Shown in pieces: positions 1 to 8,389 of a stretch of DNA of 64,000 nt. Where the stretch lies: assembly GCA_050187415.1 (NCBI GenBank), contig JBFWXN010000021.1:9254-73253 (forward strand), given 5' to 3'. Under the pieces are notes generated by a model. It worked only from the letters and a program-made list of their open reading frames with translations, did no database searches and had not been told where the DNA came from. This DNA comes from Ga0077555 sp050187415. GTDB lineage: Bacteria > Pseudomonadota > Alphaproteobacteria > Rhizobiales > Hyphomicrobiaceae. How positions within the stretch are numbered: the first letter of the stretch is position 1; each line of letters begins with the position of its first letter. Position numbers and translations under genes: made by a program.

Positions 1-678
1 GGCGGGGTCGGCAGCGCGGATCAAGTTGTGGATCTCATCGGCCGGTTTTGACCAATCGACCTGTGCCAAATCTTTCTTGAACCAGCTTTCATATGAGCCT
101 TCGCCGAGACGCTGGTCGTGCCGAAGCATCACGCCGGCCTTGACCAGGTCCAGGCTCTCCATCATGGCGTCGACGCCCATCGGGAAGAGCTTCTTGAAGT
201 AGACGTCGCCCAGCGTTTCGTCGGCGCCGATCTCAACGGATTTCTGAATCAGGATCGGCCCCTCATCGAGACCTTCGTTCGGCCAGAAGATGGTGAGGCC
301 CGTGCGCGTCTTGCCCATCGCGATCGGCCAGTTGATCGACGACGGACCGCGGTGCGCCGGCAACAGCGAAGGGTGGTACTGGAATGTGCCGAGCCGCGGC
401 GCGTCGAGCACCGGCTGTGGAATGAACAGCAACACGTAGGCCATCAGGCAGACGTCGGCGTCGAAGCTTTGCATCAGCGTCAGCGCTTCGGGGGTCTTCC
501 AGCTTGTCGGCTGGTGGACGGCGAGGCCCTTTTCGCGGGCGAGGATCTTCAGGGGATCCTCAGGTCGACCCGCCTTGTCCGGGGCGCAGCAGACGGCAAC
601 CACATTCTCACCGCGCTCGAGCAGCTTTTCCAGAACGGCCTTGCCGAAGGCGTCCTGGCCGTGAACGACGATCCGCAT
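1..678 (-). CDS. Formyltransferase like the hydrolase domain of 10-formyl-THF dehydrogenase (partial)
   Basis: The reading frame is open from an ATG at 678 to the window edge, giving 226 codons; the C-terminus is missing. GGAGG precedes the start. The N-terminus is a Rossmann-like formyltransferase core. Around residues 101-107 lies YHPSLLP followed by a HRGPSSINW stretch, and around 137-140 GLDEG. His102 and Asp138 match the catalytic His and Asp of the family. The stretches FWPNEGLDEG and EIHNLIR resemble the N-terminal hydrolase domain of 10-formyltetrahydrofolate dehydrogenase more than ordinary methionyl-tRNA formyltransferase. By family it should bind a formyl-folate. It is the last visible gene of the oxc-frc operon, so I infer that it handles the formyl group or formate arising from formyl-CoA. 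It could deformylate 10-formyl-THF or transfer a formyl group; the sequence does not decide. Confidence 0.85.
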   Translation of the reverse strand, partial: MRIVVHGQDAFGKAVLEKLLERGENVVAVCCAPDKAGRPEDPLKILAREKGLAVHQPTSWKTPEALTLMQSFDADVCLMAYVLLFIPQPVLDAPRLGTFQYHPSLLPAHRGPSSINWPIAMGKTRTGLTIFWPNEGLDEGPILIQKSVEIGADETLGDVYFKKLFPMGVDAMMESLDLVKAGVMLRHDQRLGEGSYESWFKKDLAQVDWSKPADEIHNLIRAADPA

Positions 679-710
679 GAGTTTTCCTCCATGGACGGGA
701 GGCGACGTTT

Positions 711-825
711 CTCCCCTCCCCCTCCGAGGGGAGGGGCCGATGGTCGGAACCGGCGTGAGACCGCCTGCGATGCTGGCGTGCTGGCCGATGCCGACCCCAA
801 GCCCGCCCCGTCAAGGGGAGGGGAA
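711..825. repeat. GC-rich intergenic repeat unit with inverted ends
   Basis: In the 209-bp gap between frc and the formyltransferase, the left part reads CTCCCCTCCCCCTCCGAGGG and continues into GAGGGG. The right part (801-824) ends GTCAAGGGGAGGGGAA. The two CCCCTCCCC/GGGGAGGGG arms could fold together, and the left arm can also form a small hairpin alone. This resembles the short mosaic palindromic repeats scattered between genes in Rhizobiales genomes. It sits inside a probable operon, so it may trim or attenuate the distal mRNA. Confidence 0.5.
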
Positions 826-887
826 CGAGGGCAAACATGCCTCTTCTAACTCTCAAGGTAACTGGTGAAGCGTAGTCAGGTCGAGAC

Positions 888-2162
888 CTACTCGGCGGCT
901 CTTTTCTTCGGCTCGGTCGCACCCGAAGCCTTAATGGCTGCAACGTCGCCGGCCGAATAGCCCAGCACCGAGGTCAAGATCTCGTCCGTGTGCTCGCCGA
1001 GCAGCGGCGACGGCCCCACCTTGGCGGGACTGGCCGACAACTTGATCGGGTTGCCGACGGAGAGATAATTGCCGCGCGTGGGATGCGGCACCTCGACGAT
1101 GGTGCCCGTAGACCGCAGCGACGCGTCGTCGGCCAACTCCTTCATGGAGAGGATCGGGCCGCAGGGAATGTCGTACTTGTTCAGCATCTCCATCGCCTCG
1201 AGCTTGTCGAGCGACATGGTCCATCGCTCGATGCGTTCGAAGATCTCGTTCAGCCGCGGAAGACGCGCCTTCGGCGTCGCGTAGTCGGGATGCTCGGCCC
1301 ACTCGGGTTCGCCGATCACCTCGCAGATCTCGGCCCAAACGGGTGCCTGCGTGATGAAATAGATGTAGGCGTTGGGGTCTGTCTGCCAGCCCTTGCACTT
1401 CAGGATGCGGCCCGGCTGCCCGCCGCCGGAATCGTTACCTGCGCGCGGAGTCGCATCACCGAACGGTATTCCTTCGCCGAACTGGCTGTATTCGGTGAGC
1501 GGCCCGCGTGCCAACCGCTGCTGATCGCGCAGCTTGACGCGCGCCAGGTTCAACACGCCGTCCTGCATGGCGCAGGTGACCCGCTGGCCCTTGCCCGAGT
1601 GTGTGCGGTGGTAGAGCGCAGTGACGATGCCCAATGCGAGATGCAACCCCGTGCCGCTGTCGCCGATCTGGGCGCCAGTGACGAGTGGCGGCCCGTCGCG
1701 GAAGCCGGTCGTCGACGCCGATCCGCCGGTGCACTGCGCTATGTTCTCGTAGACCTTGCAGTCCTCGTAGGGACCCGGACCGAAGCCTTTGATCGATGCA
1801 TAGATCATGCGCGGGTTCAGTTCCTGGATACGCTCCCACGTCAGCCCCATTCGATCCATGGCGCCCGGCGCGAAATTCTCGACCAGCACGTCGCACGTCT
1901 TTACCAGCCGCTCGAGGATCTCCAGACCCGTCTTGTTCTTGGTGTCGATCGTGATCGAGCGCTTGTTGTGGTTCAGCATCGTGAAATAAAGGCTGTCCAC
2001 ATTCGGAATGTCCTGGAGCTGGCCGCGCGTGATGTCGCCCGTGCCCGGACGCTCGACCTTGATGACGTCGGCACCGAACCACGCCAGCAACTGAGTGCAC
2101 GTGGGGCCGGACTGCACATGCGTGAAATCCAATATTTTCACGCCTTTCAGAGCTTCGGACAT
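888..2162 (-). CDS. frc: Formyl-CoA:oxalate CoA-transferase
   Basis: A class III CoA-transferase of 424 aa, close to the usual ~428 aa of Frc. It moves CoA from formyl-CoA to oxalate, giving oxalyl-CoA and formate in the cytoplasm. GADVIKVERPGTGD near residues 30-43 is the family N-terminal motif. Asp168 in QIGDSGTG corresponds to the catalytic Asp169 of the Oxalobacter enzyme. VKLRDQQRL and the glycine loop SGGGQPGRILKCKG are specific signatures of Frc within the CaiB/BaiF family. It lies 51 bp downstream of oxc on the same strand, its obligate partner in oxalate breakdown. I am confident of the assignment because both the motifs and the neighbour agree. Confidence 0.95.
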   Translation of the reverse strand: MSEALKGVKILDFTHVQSGPTCTQLLAWFGADVIKVERPGTGDITRGQLQDIPNVDSLYFTMLNHNKRSITIDTKNKTGLEILERLVKTCDVLVENFAPGAMDRMGLTWERIQELNPRMIYASIKGFGPGPYEDCKVYENIAQCTGGSASTTGFRDGPPLVTGAQIGDSGTGLHLALGIVTALYHRTHSGKGQRVTCAMQDGVLNLARVKLRDQQRLARGPLTEYSQFGEGIPFGDATPRAGNDSGGGQPGRILKCKGWQTDPNAYIYFITQAPVWAEICEVIGEPEWAEHPDYATPKARLPRLNEIFERIERWTMSLDKLEAMEMLNKYDIPCGPILSMKELADDASLRSTGTIVEVPHPTRGNYLSVGNPIKLSASPAKVGPSPLLGEHTDEILTSVLGYSAGDVAAIKASGATEPKKRAAE

Positions 2163-2213
2163 GGACGGCCTTTCATTTTTCTCGCGGGTTTCCTGGCTCG
2201 GCGACGATGCGCG

Positions 2214-3929
2214 CTATGCCTTCTTCTTCGCCAACGAGCTTTGCGGATTGAGATTGCCGATGCGTCCGGACTCGGTGCCGGACTTCTCGTCGATCAGGGC
2301 GTTGATGAGGGTCGGCTGGCGTGAGTCGATGGCGGCATTGACGGCGCGGGTCAACTCGTCGGGCGAAGTGACCTTGATGCCCGCGCCATGGAAGGCCGTG
2401 GCAAGGTGCTCGTAATGCGAGCCCTTGGTGAAGGTGGTCCACGCGGGATCGTCACCGCCGGGATTCACATCCGTGCCGCGGTAGATGCCGTTGTTGTTGA
2501 AGACGACGACGCAGACCGGAAGCTTGTAGCGACAGACCGTCTCCATCTCCATACCGGAAAATCCGAAGGCGCTGTCACCGCAGACGGCCAGCACCTGCTT
2601 GCCGGTCTCGATGGCCGCCGCCACCGAGTAGCCCATGCCGATGCCCATCACGCCCCAGGTGCCGACGTCGAGCCGCTTCCTCGGCTGATAGATGTCGATG
2701 ATCGAGCGGGCGAAATCGAGTGTGTTGGCGCCTTCGTTGACGAGGATCGTTTCAGGCCTCTCCTTGACGATCTCGCGCAGTGCGCCGAGCGCGCCGTGGT
2801 AGTCCATCGGGTTGTTGTTGTTCTTCAGGCGCGGCGCCATCTTGGCGACGTTCTCCTCGACCTTGGCGCGAATGCCAGCGGACCATGCCGCGGGCTTCGA
2901 CCAGTCGTCGCCAATGCCCTTCAGCAGCGCGGCGACCGACGAGGCGATGTCGCCTACGATCGGTGCCGTGATGGCAACGTTGCTGTCCATCTCCGTCGGT
3001 GAGATGTCGATATGGATGAACTTCTGGGCGCCGGGCGGCCCCCAGGTTTTCCCCTTGCCGTGCGAGAGCAGCCAGTTCAATCGCGCGCCGATCAGCATGA
3101 CGACGTCGGCTTCCCGCAGCACCATCGAGCGCGCGGCGCCCGCCGACAGCGGGTGCGTGTCGGGCAGCAGGCCCTTGGCCATGCTCATGGGCAGGTAGGG
3201 AATACCGGAGCGTTCGATGAGACGCCGGATATCCTCGTCGGCCTGCGAATAAGCGGCCCCTTTGCCGAGAATGATGAGTGGCTTTCTTGCCGACTTGAGC
3301 AGGTCGATTGCGCGCGCAATCGAGTCCGGCGCGGGAATATGGCGCGGGGCCGGATCAACGACCTCGACAAGCGACTTTCGCCCGATGTCGGCATCGATCG
3401 TCTGTGCGAACAATTTCGCCGGCAGGTCGAGATAGACGCCGCCCGGACGGCCTGAGCACGCGGCGCGAATGGCGCGCGCAACGCCGATGCCGATATCCTG
3501 GGCGTGCAGCACACGATAAGCCGCCTTGCAGACGGGCTTTGCGACGGCCAGTTGGTCCATTTCCTCATAGTCGCCCTGTTGCAGGTCGACGACCTCGCGC
3601 TCGGACGAACCGGAGATCAGGATCATCGGAAAGCAGTTGGTGGTCGCGTGTGCGAGTGCGTTGAGGCCATTCAGGAAGCCCGGGGCCGATACGGTGAGGC
3701 ACACGCCCGGCCTCTGCGTGAGAAAGCCCGCGATGCTCGCCGCATAGCCGGCGTTCTGCTCGTGACGGAACGCGACGACCCGCATGCCGCGCGCCTGGGC
3801 CATGCGCCCCAGATCGGTGATCGGTATGCCAGGTACGCCGTAGATCGTCTCGATGCGGTTGAGTTGCAGGGCATCGAGAACGAGGTTGAAGCCGTCGGTA
3901 AGGTTTTCGGACTGCGCCTCTGCGGACAT
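2214..3929 (-). CDS. oxc: Oxalyl-CoA decarboxylase
   Basis: A ThDP-dependent enzyme of 571 aa (family about 568) that decarboxylates oxalyl-CoA to formyl-CoA. Glu57 in FRHEQNAGYAAS is the ThDP-activating glutamate. The ThDP/Mg motif is visible as CGDSAFGFSGMEMETV followed by FNNNGIYRGTD. The central NAD/ADP-binding-type domain carries LIILGKGAAYSQ and VVMLIGARLNW. The ATG at 3929 is preceded by a GGAGAG sequence. It sits between the GntR regulator (76-bp gap) and frc (51-bp gap), all on the minus strand. With Frc it forms the catalytic cycle that converts oxalate to CO2 plus formate. Confidence 0.96.
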   Translation of the reverse strand: MSAEAQSENLTDGFNLVLDALQLNRIETIYGVPGIPITDLGRMAQARGMRVVAFRHEQNAGYAASIAGFLTQRPGVCLTVSAPGFLNGLNALAHATTNCFPMILISGSSEREVVDLQQGDYEEMDQLAVAKPVCKAAYRVLHAQDIGIGVARAIRAACSGRPGGVYLDLPAKLFAQTIDADIGRKSLVEVVDPAPRHIPAPDSIARAIDLLKSARKPLIILGKGAAYSQADEDIRRLIERSGIPYLPMSMAKGLLPDTHPLSAGAARSMVLREADVVMLIGARLNWLLSHGKGKTWGPPGAQKFIHIDISPTEMDSNVAITAPIVGDIASSVAALLKGIGDDWSKPAAWSAGIRAKVEENVAKMAPRLKNNNNPMDYHGALGALREIVKERPETILVNEGANTLDFARSIIDIYQPRKRLDVGTWGVMGIGMGYSVAAAIETGKQVLAVCGDSAFGFSGMEMETVCRYKLPVCVVVFNNNGIYRGTDVNPGGDDPAWTTFTKGSHYEHLATAFHGAGIKVTSPDELTRAVNAAIDSRQPTLINALIDEKSGTESGRIGNLNPQSSLAKKKA

Positions 3930-4005
3930 CGGTGTTTCTCTCCCGTTTGCCTTGGCTCCGGTGCGGCGTGCGTGACGCCGTCCGGCGATTGATCGACTTT
4001 TAGGC

Positions 4006-4698
4006 TCAGTTCTCGACGAGAACGACGTGACGTTCGACGTGATCCCGCAGCTTCATGGTGTGTTCGCGCACGAGACGCTCGGCACGGTCAGCGTCACCGG
4101 CGCCAAGAGCTTCGACGATCTCGGTGTGGTCGGCAATCGAGCGACGGGCCCGGTCGGCCTCGAAAATCGTCCGCTGGCGGATCGCGCGGACGTGCAGGAA
4201 CAGGGTGTCCGTGATGTCGCGGATCAACGGGTTGCGGCCGAGCCCGATAATGGTCTGGTGGAAACGGATATTGGCGTCAGAGTACTCGCCGGTATGCGCC
4301 GCCACCTCGTCGCCGGAGAAACCAACGAGACTCCTCAGGGCCGCGATCTCCTTCGCAGTCGCCATTGTCGCCGCCAATCGCGCCGCCATGCTCTCGAGGG
4401 CAGCCCAGACCGTGATCATGTCGAGGATCTCGGCCTTGGTCTTGCGCACGATGAAGATGCCGCGTCTCGGCACGATGCGGACAAGGCCCTCCTGCTCGAG
4501 TTGGGCGAGCGCTTCCCGCAACGGAGTGCGCGAGATGCCGAAGCGCAGCGATAGGTCACGCTCATCGAGCCGCAATTCGGCATCGGCGGCATAAATGTTG
4601 AGATCCATGATCGCCGCCTTCAGCGCCTTGTAGGCGCGCGCCTTGAGGCTGAGGCTTTCGGCGATGGGCTCGATCCTGAGAACGGATTGCGAGGACAT
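4006..4698 (-). CDS. GntR-family regulator, FCD (FadR-like) subgroup, of the oxalate operon
   Basis: A 230-aa repressor-type regulator. The N-terminal winged helix-turn-helix includes LRLDERDLSLRFGISRTPLREAL and a wing VRIVPRRGIFIV. The C-terminal all-helical FCD ligand domain shows RFHQTIIGLGRNPLI and later His residues in ADHTEIVEAL and REHTMKLRDH, the usual metal/effector site. I chose the ATG at 4698. An upstream extension to 4806 would run through the operator palindrome and carries no domain sequence. It is first in the same-strand run with oxc and frc, so it probably controls them; oxalate or formyl-CoA as effector is inference. Confidence 0.9.
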   Translation of the reverse strand: MSSQSVLRIEPIAESLSLKARAYKALKAAIMDLNIYAADAELRLDERDLSLRFGISRTPLREALAQLEQEGLVRIVPRRGIFIVRKTKAEILDMITVWAALESMAARLAATMATAKEIAALRSLVGFSGDEVAAHTGEYSDANIRFHQTIIGLGRNPLIRDITDTLFLHVRAIRQRTIFEADRARRSIADHTEIVEALGAGDADRAERLVREHTMKLRDHVERHVVLVEN

Positions 4699-4742
4699 GG
4701 TGACACTGAACCACGAAAGATGCGGCACCGACAGTCGCTGCC

Positions 4743-4759
4743 TGGTATTTGGTATACCA
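4743..4759. promoter_or_regulatory. Candidate GntR operator upstream of the oxalate-operon regulator
   Basis: TGGTATTTGGTATACCA contains a perfect 10-bp palindrome, TGGTATACCA (4750-4759), and an extra TGGTAT half-site just left of it. It lies about 50 bp upstream of the chosen start of the FCD-family regulator, where an autoregulatory operator is expected. FCD regulators typically bind short palindromes of the TNGTNNNACNA type, which this resembles. I see no second copy between the regulator and oxc, so one site may control the whole operon. Confidence 0.6.
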
Positions 4760-4802
4760 TAGGCCAGACTATCGGGATACGCAAGCGGGCCACGGGCCGC
4801 CG

Positions 4803-6194
4803 TCAACGCCGGGCGACGTTACTCCAGATGGCAATGTCCAGCCCGAGCGCGATGCGGGCGACAGCAGTATTCAACGATGCCGCTGCGACAAGCGAGGCGG
4901 CCGTGGCAGAGGCGGCCCCGATCAGGCCGAATCTCGGGACGAGGATCAGATTCAGGATGATCGTGAGGGCGGCCGAGAACAGCGAGACGCAAGCGGTGGC
5001 GCGCTGCTGCCCGAGCATATTCAGCAGATACTCCGACGGGCCGGCCGCGGCACGGCCGAGAAAGCCGAGCACCAGGACGAACATCACGGGATAGCCATCG
5101 ATGAATTTGGGGCCGAACAGCCACAGCAGCGGCTTGCCCAACACCAGAATGACGGTTGCGCCGATGAGCGACGGCCAGAACGTCCAATTTGCCGCCTCAC
5201 GGATCGCGTCGACCAAGCCTTCGCGGTCGCCACGGGCATTCAAGGCCGAGAAGCGGCTCGCCATGGCACTACCCACCGCGTAGTGGATGAACATGACGAG
5301 GCTCATCGTCTTGGCGGCCGCGAAGTAGACCGCCACGTCACCGGGCCCCATGAATTGGGAAACGACCAGCACGTCGGTGGTCTGCAGCAGGATTTCCGAG
5401 AATGTGATGGCCAACAGCGGCAGCGACGTGCCCAGCCACGATGCCAGAGAACGCTCGGTCGGGCCCGGGGCGATCTCGCCCTCGAGACGCCTGCCGATGA
5501 GCAAGGCCTGGATGGCAGCTGCCAACGACGTGCCGACTACGGCCGCCGCCGCCGCCGTGACCGCGGATACCGGCCAGCCGAAAGAGTGCGTGACGACCAT
5601 GGCCAGCAGCACCAGCAATGGCCGCAGAATATAGGGCGGCACCAGACCTTCGAGAAGCCAGGCGCGACCTCTGCCGATCCCGTCTTGGACGTCACCCAAC
5701 GAGATGAGCGGCACGCACGCGAGAGCGATCGTGGCAGGCAGCAAATAGTGGCTCGAGAGTAAGTCGCCCCAGACATGCAGCGCCAGGAGGCCGATCATCG
5801 CGACCAGAGAGGCCGCTGCGAACGGAACCAACCGACCCCAGAAAAGAAGCCCTCGCAGCAAGGATGCGGCGCCTCGCTCGCGGTATTCCGGGACGAGGCG
5901 GATCATGAGCGTGGGCAAACCGAGGTTCGACAAGCCGCCCAGCACCAGCACCCAGGTCCAGACGAAGACATAGATGCCGTACTCGAAGCTGCCCATCCAG
6001 CGAGCGAGCACGACCTGTGACAGGTAGAGGATGCCGGCGCTCGCAACGCGGACGAGGAAGGCAATCAAGGCGTCGCGGCGCGAGCGACGGTCCTCGCCAC
6101 TGCCACGCAGATGCTGCAGCACCGCCCCAAGACGCGTACCGACCGTCGGCCAGACGGTGTCGGCAGAGGTCGTCGTCTTCTCGGACGTGAGCAT
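4803..6194 (-). CDS. Polysaccharide flippase / lipid-linked oligosaccharide exporter family protein
   Basis: An integral membrane protein of 463 aa with about 12-14 hydrophobic segments beginning after a charged, cytoplasmic N-terminus of about 45 residues. RWMGSFEYGIYVFVWTWVLVLGGLSNLGLPTLM is the typical first-repeat region of Wzx/RfbX-type flippases in the MOP superfamily. Such proteins move undecaprenyl- or lipid-linked glycans across the inner membrane. The ATG at 6194 is preceded by AAGGCGGG; a TTG five codons upstream is less likely. No glycan-synthesis genes lie beside it, so the substrate is unknown. Its stop is 104 bp before the oxalate regulator on the same strand, with the operator palindrome between them. 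Confidence 0.8.
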   Translation of the reverse strand: MLTSEKTTTSADTVWPTVGTRLGAVLQHLRGSGEDRRSRRDALIAFLVRVASAGILYLSQVVLARWMGSFEYGIYVFVWTWVLVLGGLSNLGLPTLMIRLVPEYRERGAASLLRGLLFWGRLVPFAAASLVAMIGLLALHVWGDLLSSHYLLPATIALACVPLISLGDVQDGIGRGRAWLLEGLVPPYILRPLLVLLAMVVTHSFGWPVSAVTAAAAAVVGTSLAAAIQALLIGRRLEGEIAPGPTERSLASWLGTSLPLLAITFSEILLQTTDVLVVSQFMGPGDVAVYFAAAKTMSLVMFIHYAVGSAMASRFSALNARGDREGLVDAIREAANWTFWPSLIGATVILVLGKPLLWLFGPKFIDGYPVMFVLVLGFLGRAAAGPSEYLLNMLGQQRATACVSLFSAALTIILNLILVPRFGLIGAASATAASLVAAASLNTAVARIALGLDIAIWSNVARR

Positions 6195-6314
6195 CAGCCC
6201 GCCTTTCAACGCAACGCGCCTAGTGTTCTCGACGAAGCCATGCCGCAGTCACAGGCTGCTCCGAGCGAGCGCCACGACGCGGCAACGTAGGGTTGGAGAC
6301 TTAGAAAAGTCCGG

Positions 6315-6539
6315 TTAACGCTCCTTGCTCCGCGTTTTTTCGCGCTGGCGGATCGTCTCGGCGACGCCGGCCCATGCCCAGGAACGGCCTGCATCGCCGC
6401 CAAGCGCATGCTGCGTCGAGAAGAAGTCGGCGACCTGGGCCGCGAAGGCCCCGTGGCGACCTTCGAGCACACAGGCCATTTCGCCCACCTCGCAGGGGGT
6501 GGGGGTCACATCCTCGTCCGGGTGCCAGTGTTGCGGCAT
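6315..6539 (-). CDS. Small acidic hypothetical protein (74 aa)
   Basis: A 74-aa cytosolic-looking protein with no signal peptide. The N-terminus is acidic (HPDEDVTPTPCEVGEMACVL), the middle is HGAFAAQVADFF, and the C-terminal part has RSWAWAGVAETIRQRE with a basic tail. The composition and even codon pattern look like a real gene, and I recall similar short proteins of unknown function in Rhizobiales, though I could not verify this. The Shine-Dalgarno sequence is weak. No role can be given. Confidence 0.55.
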   Translation of the reverse strand: MPQHWHPDEDVTPTPCEVGEMACVLEGRHGAFAAQVADFFSTQHALGGDAGRSWAWAGVAETIRQREKTRSKER

Positions 6540-6839
6540 GGGTCAAACCTTGGGTGAATTTTAGAACTTCGCTTGGCTCGCGGTGGCGGTAGCAAGATCG
6601 GCGCCAGAGCTCGCCGTCCCCATTTCGCCAGGGCTCGGAGCCATTGATCGGGCTTGCCGGGCTTCGAGCGTGCCACTGCGGGACGCCGGCGAAGCCCGGT
6701 GTTTCGATCCGGTCCTCAAGTTGGACATCCTTTCCGGCCTGCCGAGACCTCGGCGCTGGTGGGCGGCGCATGTCGGGGCAGACGCGGAAGTCGACGTCCG
6801 TTAATGTTGATCGTCGGCCTTGCACGGAGACGGATCGCA
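6540..6839. other. 300-bp gap between divergent small genes
   Basis: This stretch separates the minus-strand 74-aa protein from the plus-strand secreted peptide, so it should hold promoters for both. I see no RNA gene or strong hairpin. A plus-strand frame (6583-6804) is open but has no start signal or recognisable sequence. Confidence 0.4.
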
Positions 6840-7133
6840 ATGAAGCTTCGATCGGGCGTTCGGAACGTCGTTTCCCTCGCGCTTCTCGCTCCAGCCTTGA
6901 TATTCGGGACGGCGGCGTCGGGGATTGCGCAATCGGCAGCACCAATGCAACGGCCGGAGGGCCCGGCCCCCGGTGGCCCGGCGGGTCGCACGGCGCCAGC
7001 CGTGCCGCAGCCATCCGACCCCAACAAGGCCCGCGGCGGCAGCGACGTCGAACCCGAAAGCCGACTTCGGCCGCGCGACGATCAGGGCGGTGGCTGCCGC
7101 TATAGGGAGCGAACACTGGAGTTGATCGTGTAG
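6840..7133 (+). CDS. Small secreted proline-rich protein (97 aa)
   Basis: The ATG at 6840 has GGAG ten bases upstream. The N-terminus MKLRSGVRNVVSLALLAPAL and the following Ala-rich stretch to IAQSA form a convincing Sec signal peptide with cleavage near residue 31-33. The mature part, about 65 residues, is rich in Pro, Gly, Arg and Asp, with a single Cys in GGGCRYRERTLELIV at the C-terminus. A frame extending upstream to 6654 has no signal and is not used. Its function is unknown; it looks like a low-complexity periplasmic or exported peptide. Confidence 0.55.
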   Translation: MKLRSGVRNVVSLALLAPALIFGTAASGIAQSAAPMQRPEGPAPGGPAGRTAPAVPQPSDPNKARGGSDVEPESRLRPRDDQGGGCRYRERTLELIV

Positions 7134-7172
7134 AGCACGCGTTCGGCGCGCTACGAAGAGGCTTTGTAGTCG

Positions 7173-8237
7173 CTAGGGCGACGCCTTCGCGGGCGATGTC
7201 GAGGTCGCGGCCGACTTTTGCGAGGCGCGCGGCTGCCGCTGGTCGAGCGCCTTGCGGGAGGCTGCCTTGCGGCGCTGCACCGCGGTTCTGGGCTTACGGT
7301 GCGACACCTTCCGGACGGGCTTGTGGCTGTTGCAGTTCCAGGCCGCGACCGATTGCCGGACGCTCTGCACGGGGAGGGCCGCGGGGTCGAGCGGCAGCCT
7401 GTCGAGCGTCGATGCGCCAAGCGCAGCCTTCCATGCTGCTGTCTTGAAGCCATGCTCCAGGAGGCTCGCCGCCCTCGAATCTCGATCCTTGCCGGACGGC
7501 TCTCCAAGCACCACGGCGATCAGACGCTGACCGTCACGAGTGGCGCTGGCGACGACGTTGAAACCCGAATCGCAAATGAATCCAGTCTTGATGCCGTCTG
7601 CCCCTTCAAAGTCGCGCAGGAGGCCGTTGTGCGAGCGCAGCCGCAGCTTGCCGAACTTGAACTCGGGCATGCTCCACAGCGCGTCGTGCTCGGGAAAGTC
7701 GCGCAGCACTGCCCGTGTCAGAGTAGCGAGATCCCGCGCCGTCGACACCTGCCCCGGCACGGGCAAGCCGTTCGGATTGACATAGTGGGTGCGCGTCAGC
7801 CCGAGCCGCTTCGCCGTATCGTTCATCAGCTGCACGAAATTGGCTTCCGAGCCACCAATCTTCTCGGCAAGCATCATTGCCGCATCGTTGGCCGACTTGA
7901 TCACGACCGCATGAATGGCCACGTCGACGCTTATTTCCGCGCCGACCGGCAAACCGATCTTGCTCGGGACCTGGGCGTGCGCCAGCTCGCTGACGACGAC
8001 CTCATCGGTGAGCTTCAAGCGACCGCTCTTCAAGGCATCGAAGGTGAGATAGGCGGTCATGATCTTGGTCAGCGAGGCAGGAAACCACTCGTTGTCCTGG
8101 CCATCGGCGTAGAGGACACGTCCGCTAGCAGCATCCAACAGCAGGGCTGGTCCGGCGCTGGCCGGCGCCGGGACAGTTGCCGTGGCGCCGAAGGCAGCGA
8201 ACAGGCCGGCCAGGATGGGCCTTGCGCATAACAACAT
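7173..8237 (-). CDS. D-alanyl-D-alanine carboxypeptidase (penicillin-binding protein, S11 family)
   Basis: A periplasmic serine peptidase of 354 aa that trims the terminal D-Ala of peptidoglycan stem peptides. The three active-site motifs are clear: SLTK at residues 55-58, SAN in VVIKSANDAAMML around 112-114, and KTG in GADGIKTGFICDSGFNVV around 218. I use the ATG at 8237 because it starts directly at a signal peptide ending near PASAGPALLLD; an upstream extension is not plausible. The last 60 or so residues are unusually basic (KPVRKVSHRKPRTAVQRRK) and low complexity, replacing the membrane-anchoring helix of E. coli DacA/DacC. This tail may hold it to the wall or to acidic envelope polymers. 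Confidence 0.92.
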   Translation of the reverse strand: MLLCARPILAGLFAAFGATATVPAPASAGPALLLDAASGRVLYADGQDNEWFPASLTKIMTAYLTFDALKSGRLKLTDEVVVSELAHAQVPSKIGLPVGAEISVDVAIHAVVIKSANDAAMMLAEKIGGSEANFVQLMNDTAKRLGLTRTHYVNPNGLPVPGQVSTARDLATLTRAVLRDFPEHDALWSMPEFKFGKLRLRSHNGLLRDFEGADGIKTGFICDSGFNVVASATRDGQRLIAVVLGEPSGKDRDSRAASLLEHGFKTAAWKAALGASTLDRLPLDPAALPVQSVRQSVAAWNCNSHKPVRKVSHRKPRTAVQRRKAASRKALDQRQPRASQKSAATSTSPAKASP

Positions 8238-8389
8238 TTGCTGGGGCTCCCTCAGGCTGTGCGAGCCAGGCGAACAGGCGTAACGAACCGGAACCCAGTG
8301 CGTCGCGCTGGCGAGTCGCGGCATCTAAAGTTGATCGCCGCCACAGTGCAAGGGGTCAATCCGAGCCGAGAGCCAATCGAGTGGGCAGC

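Noticed and set aside
118..849. A 243-codon plus-strand frame at the window start
   Set aside because: It is antisense to the formyltransferase frame, which has catalytic motifs and a GGAGG site.
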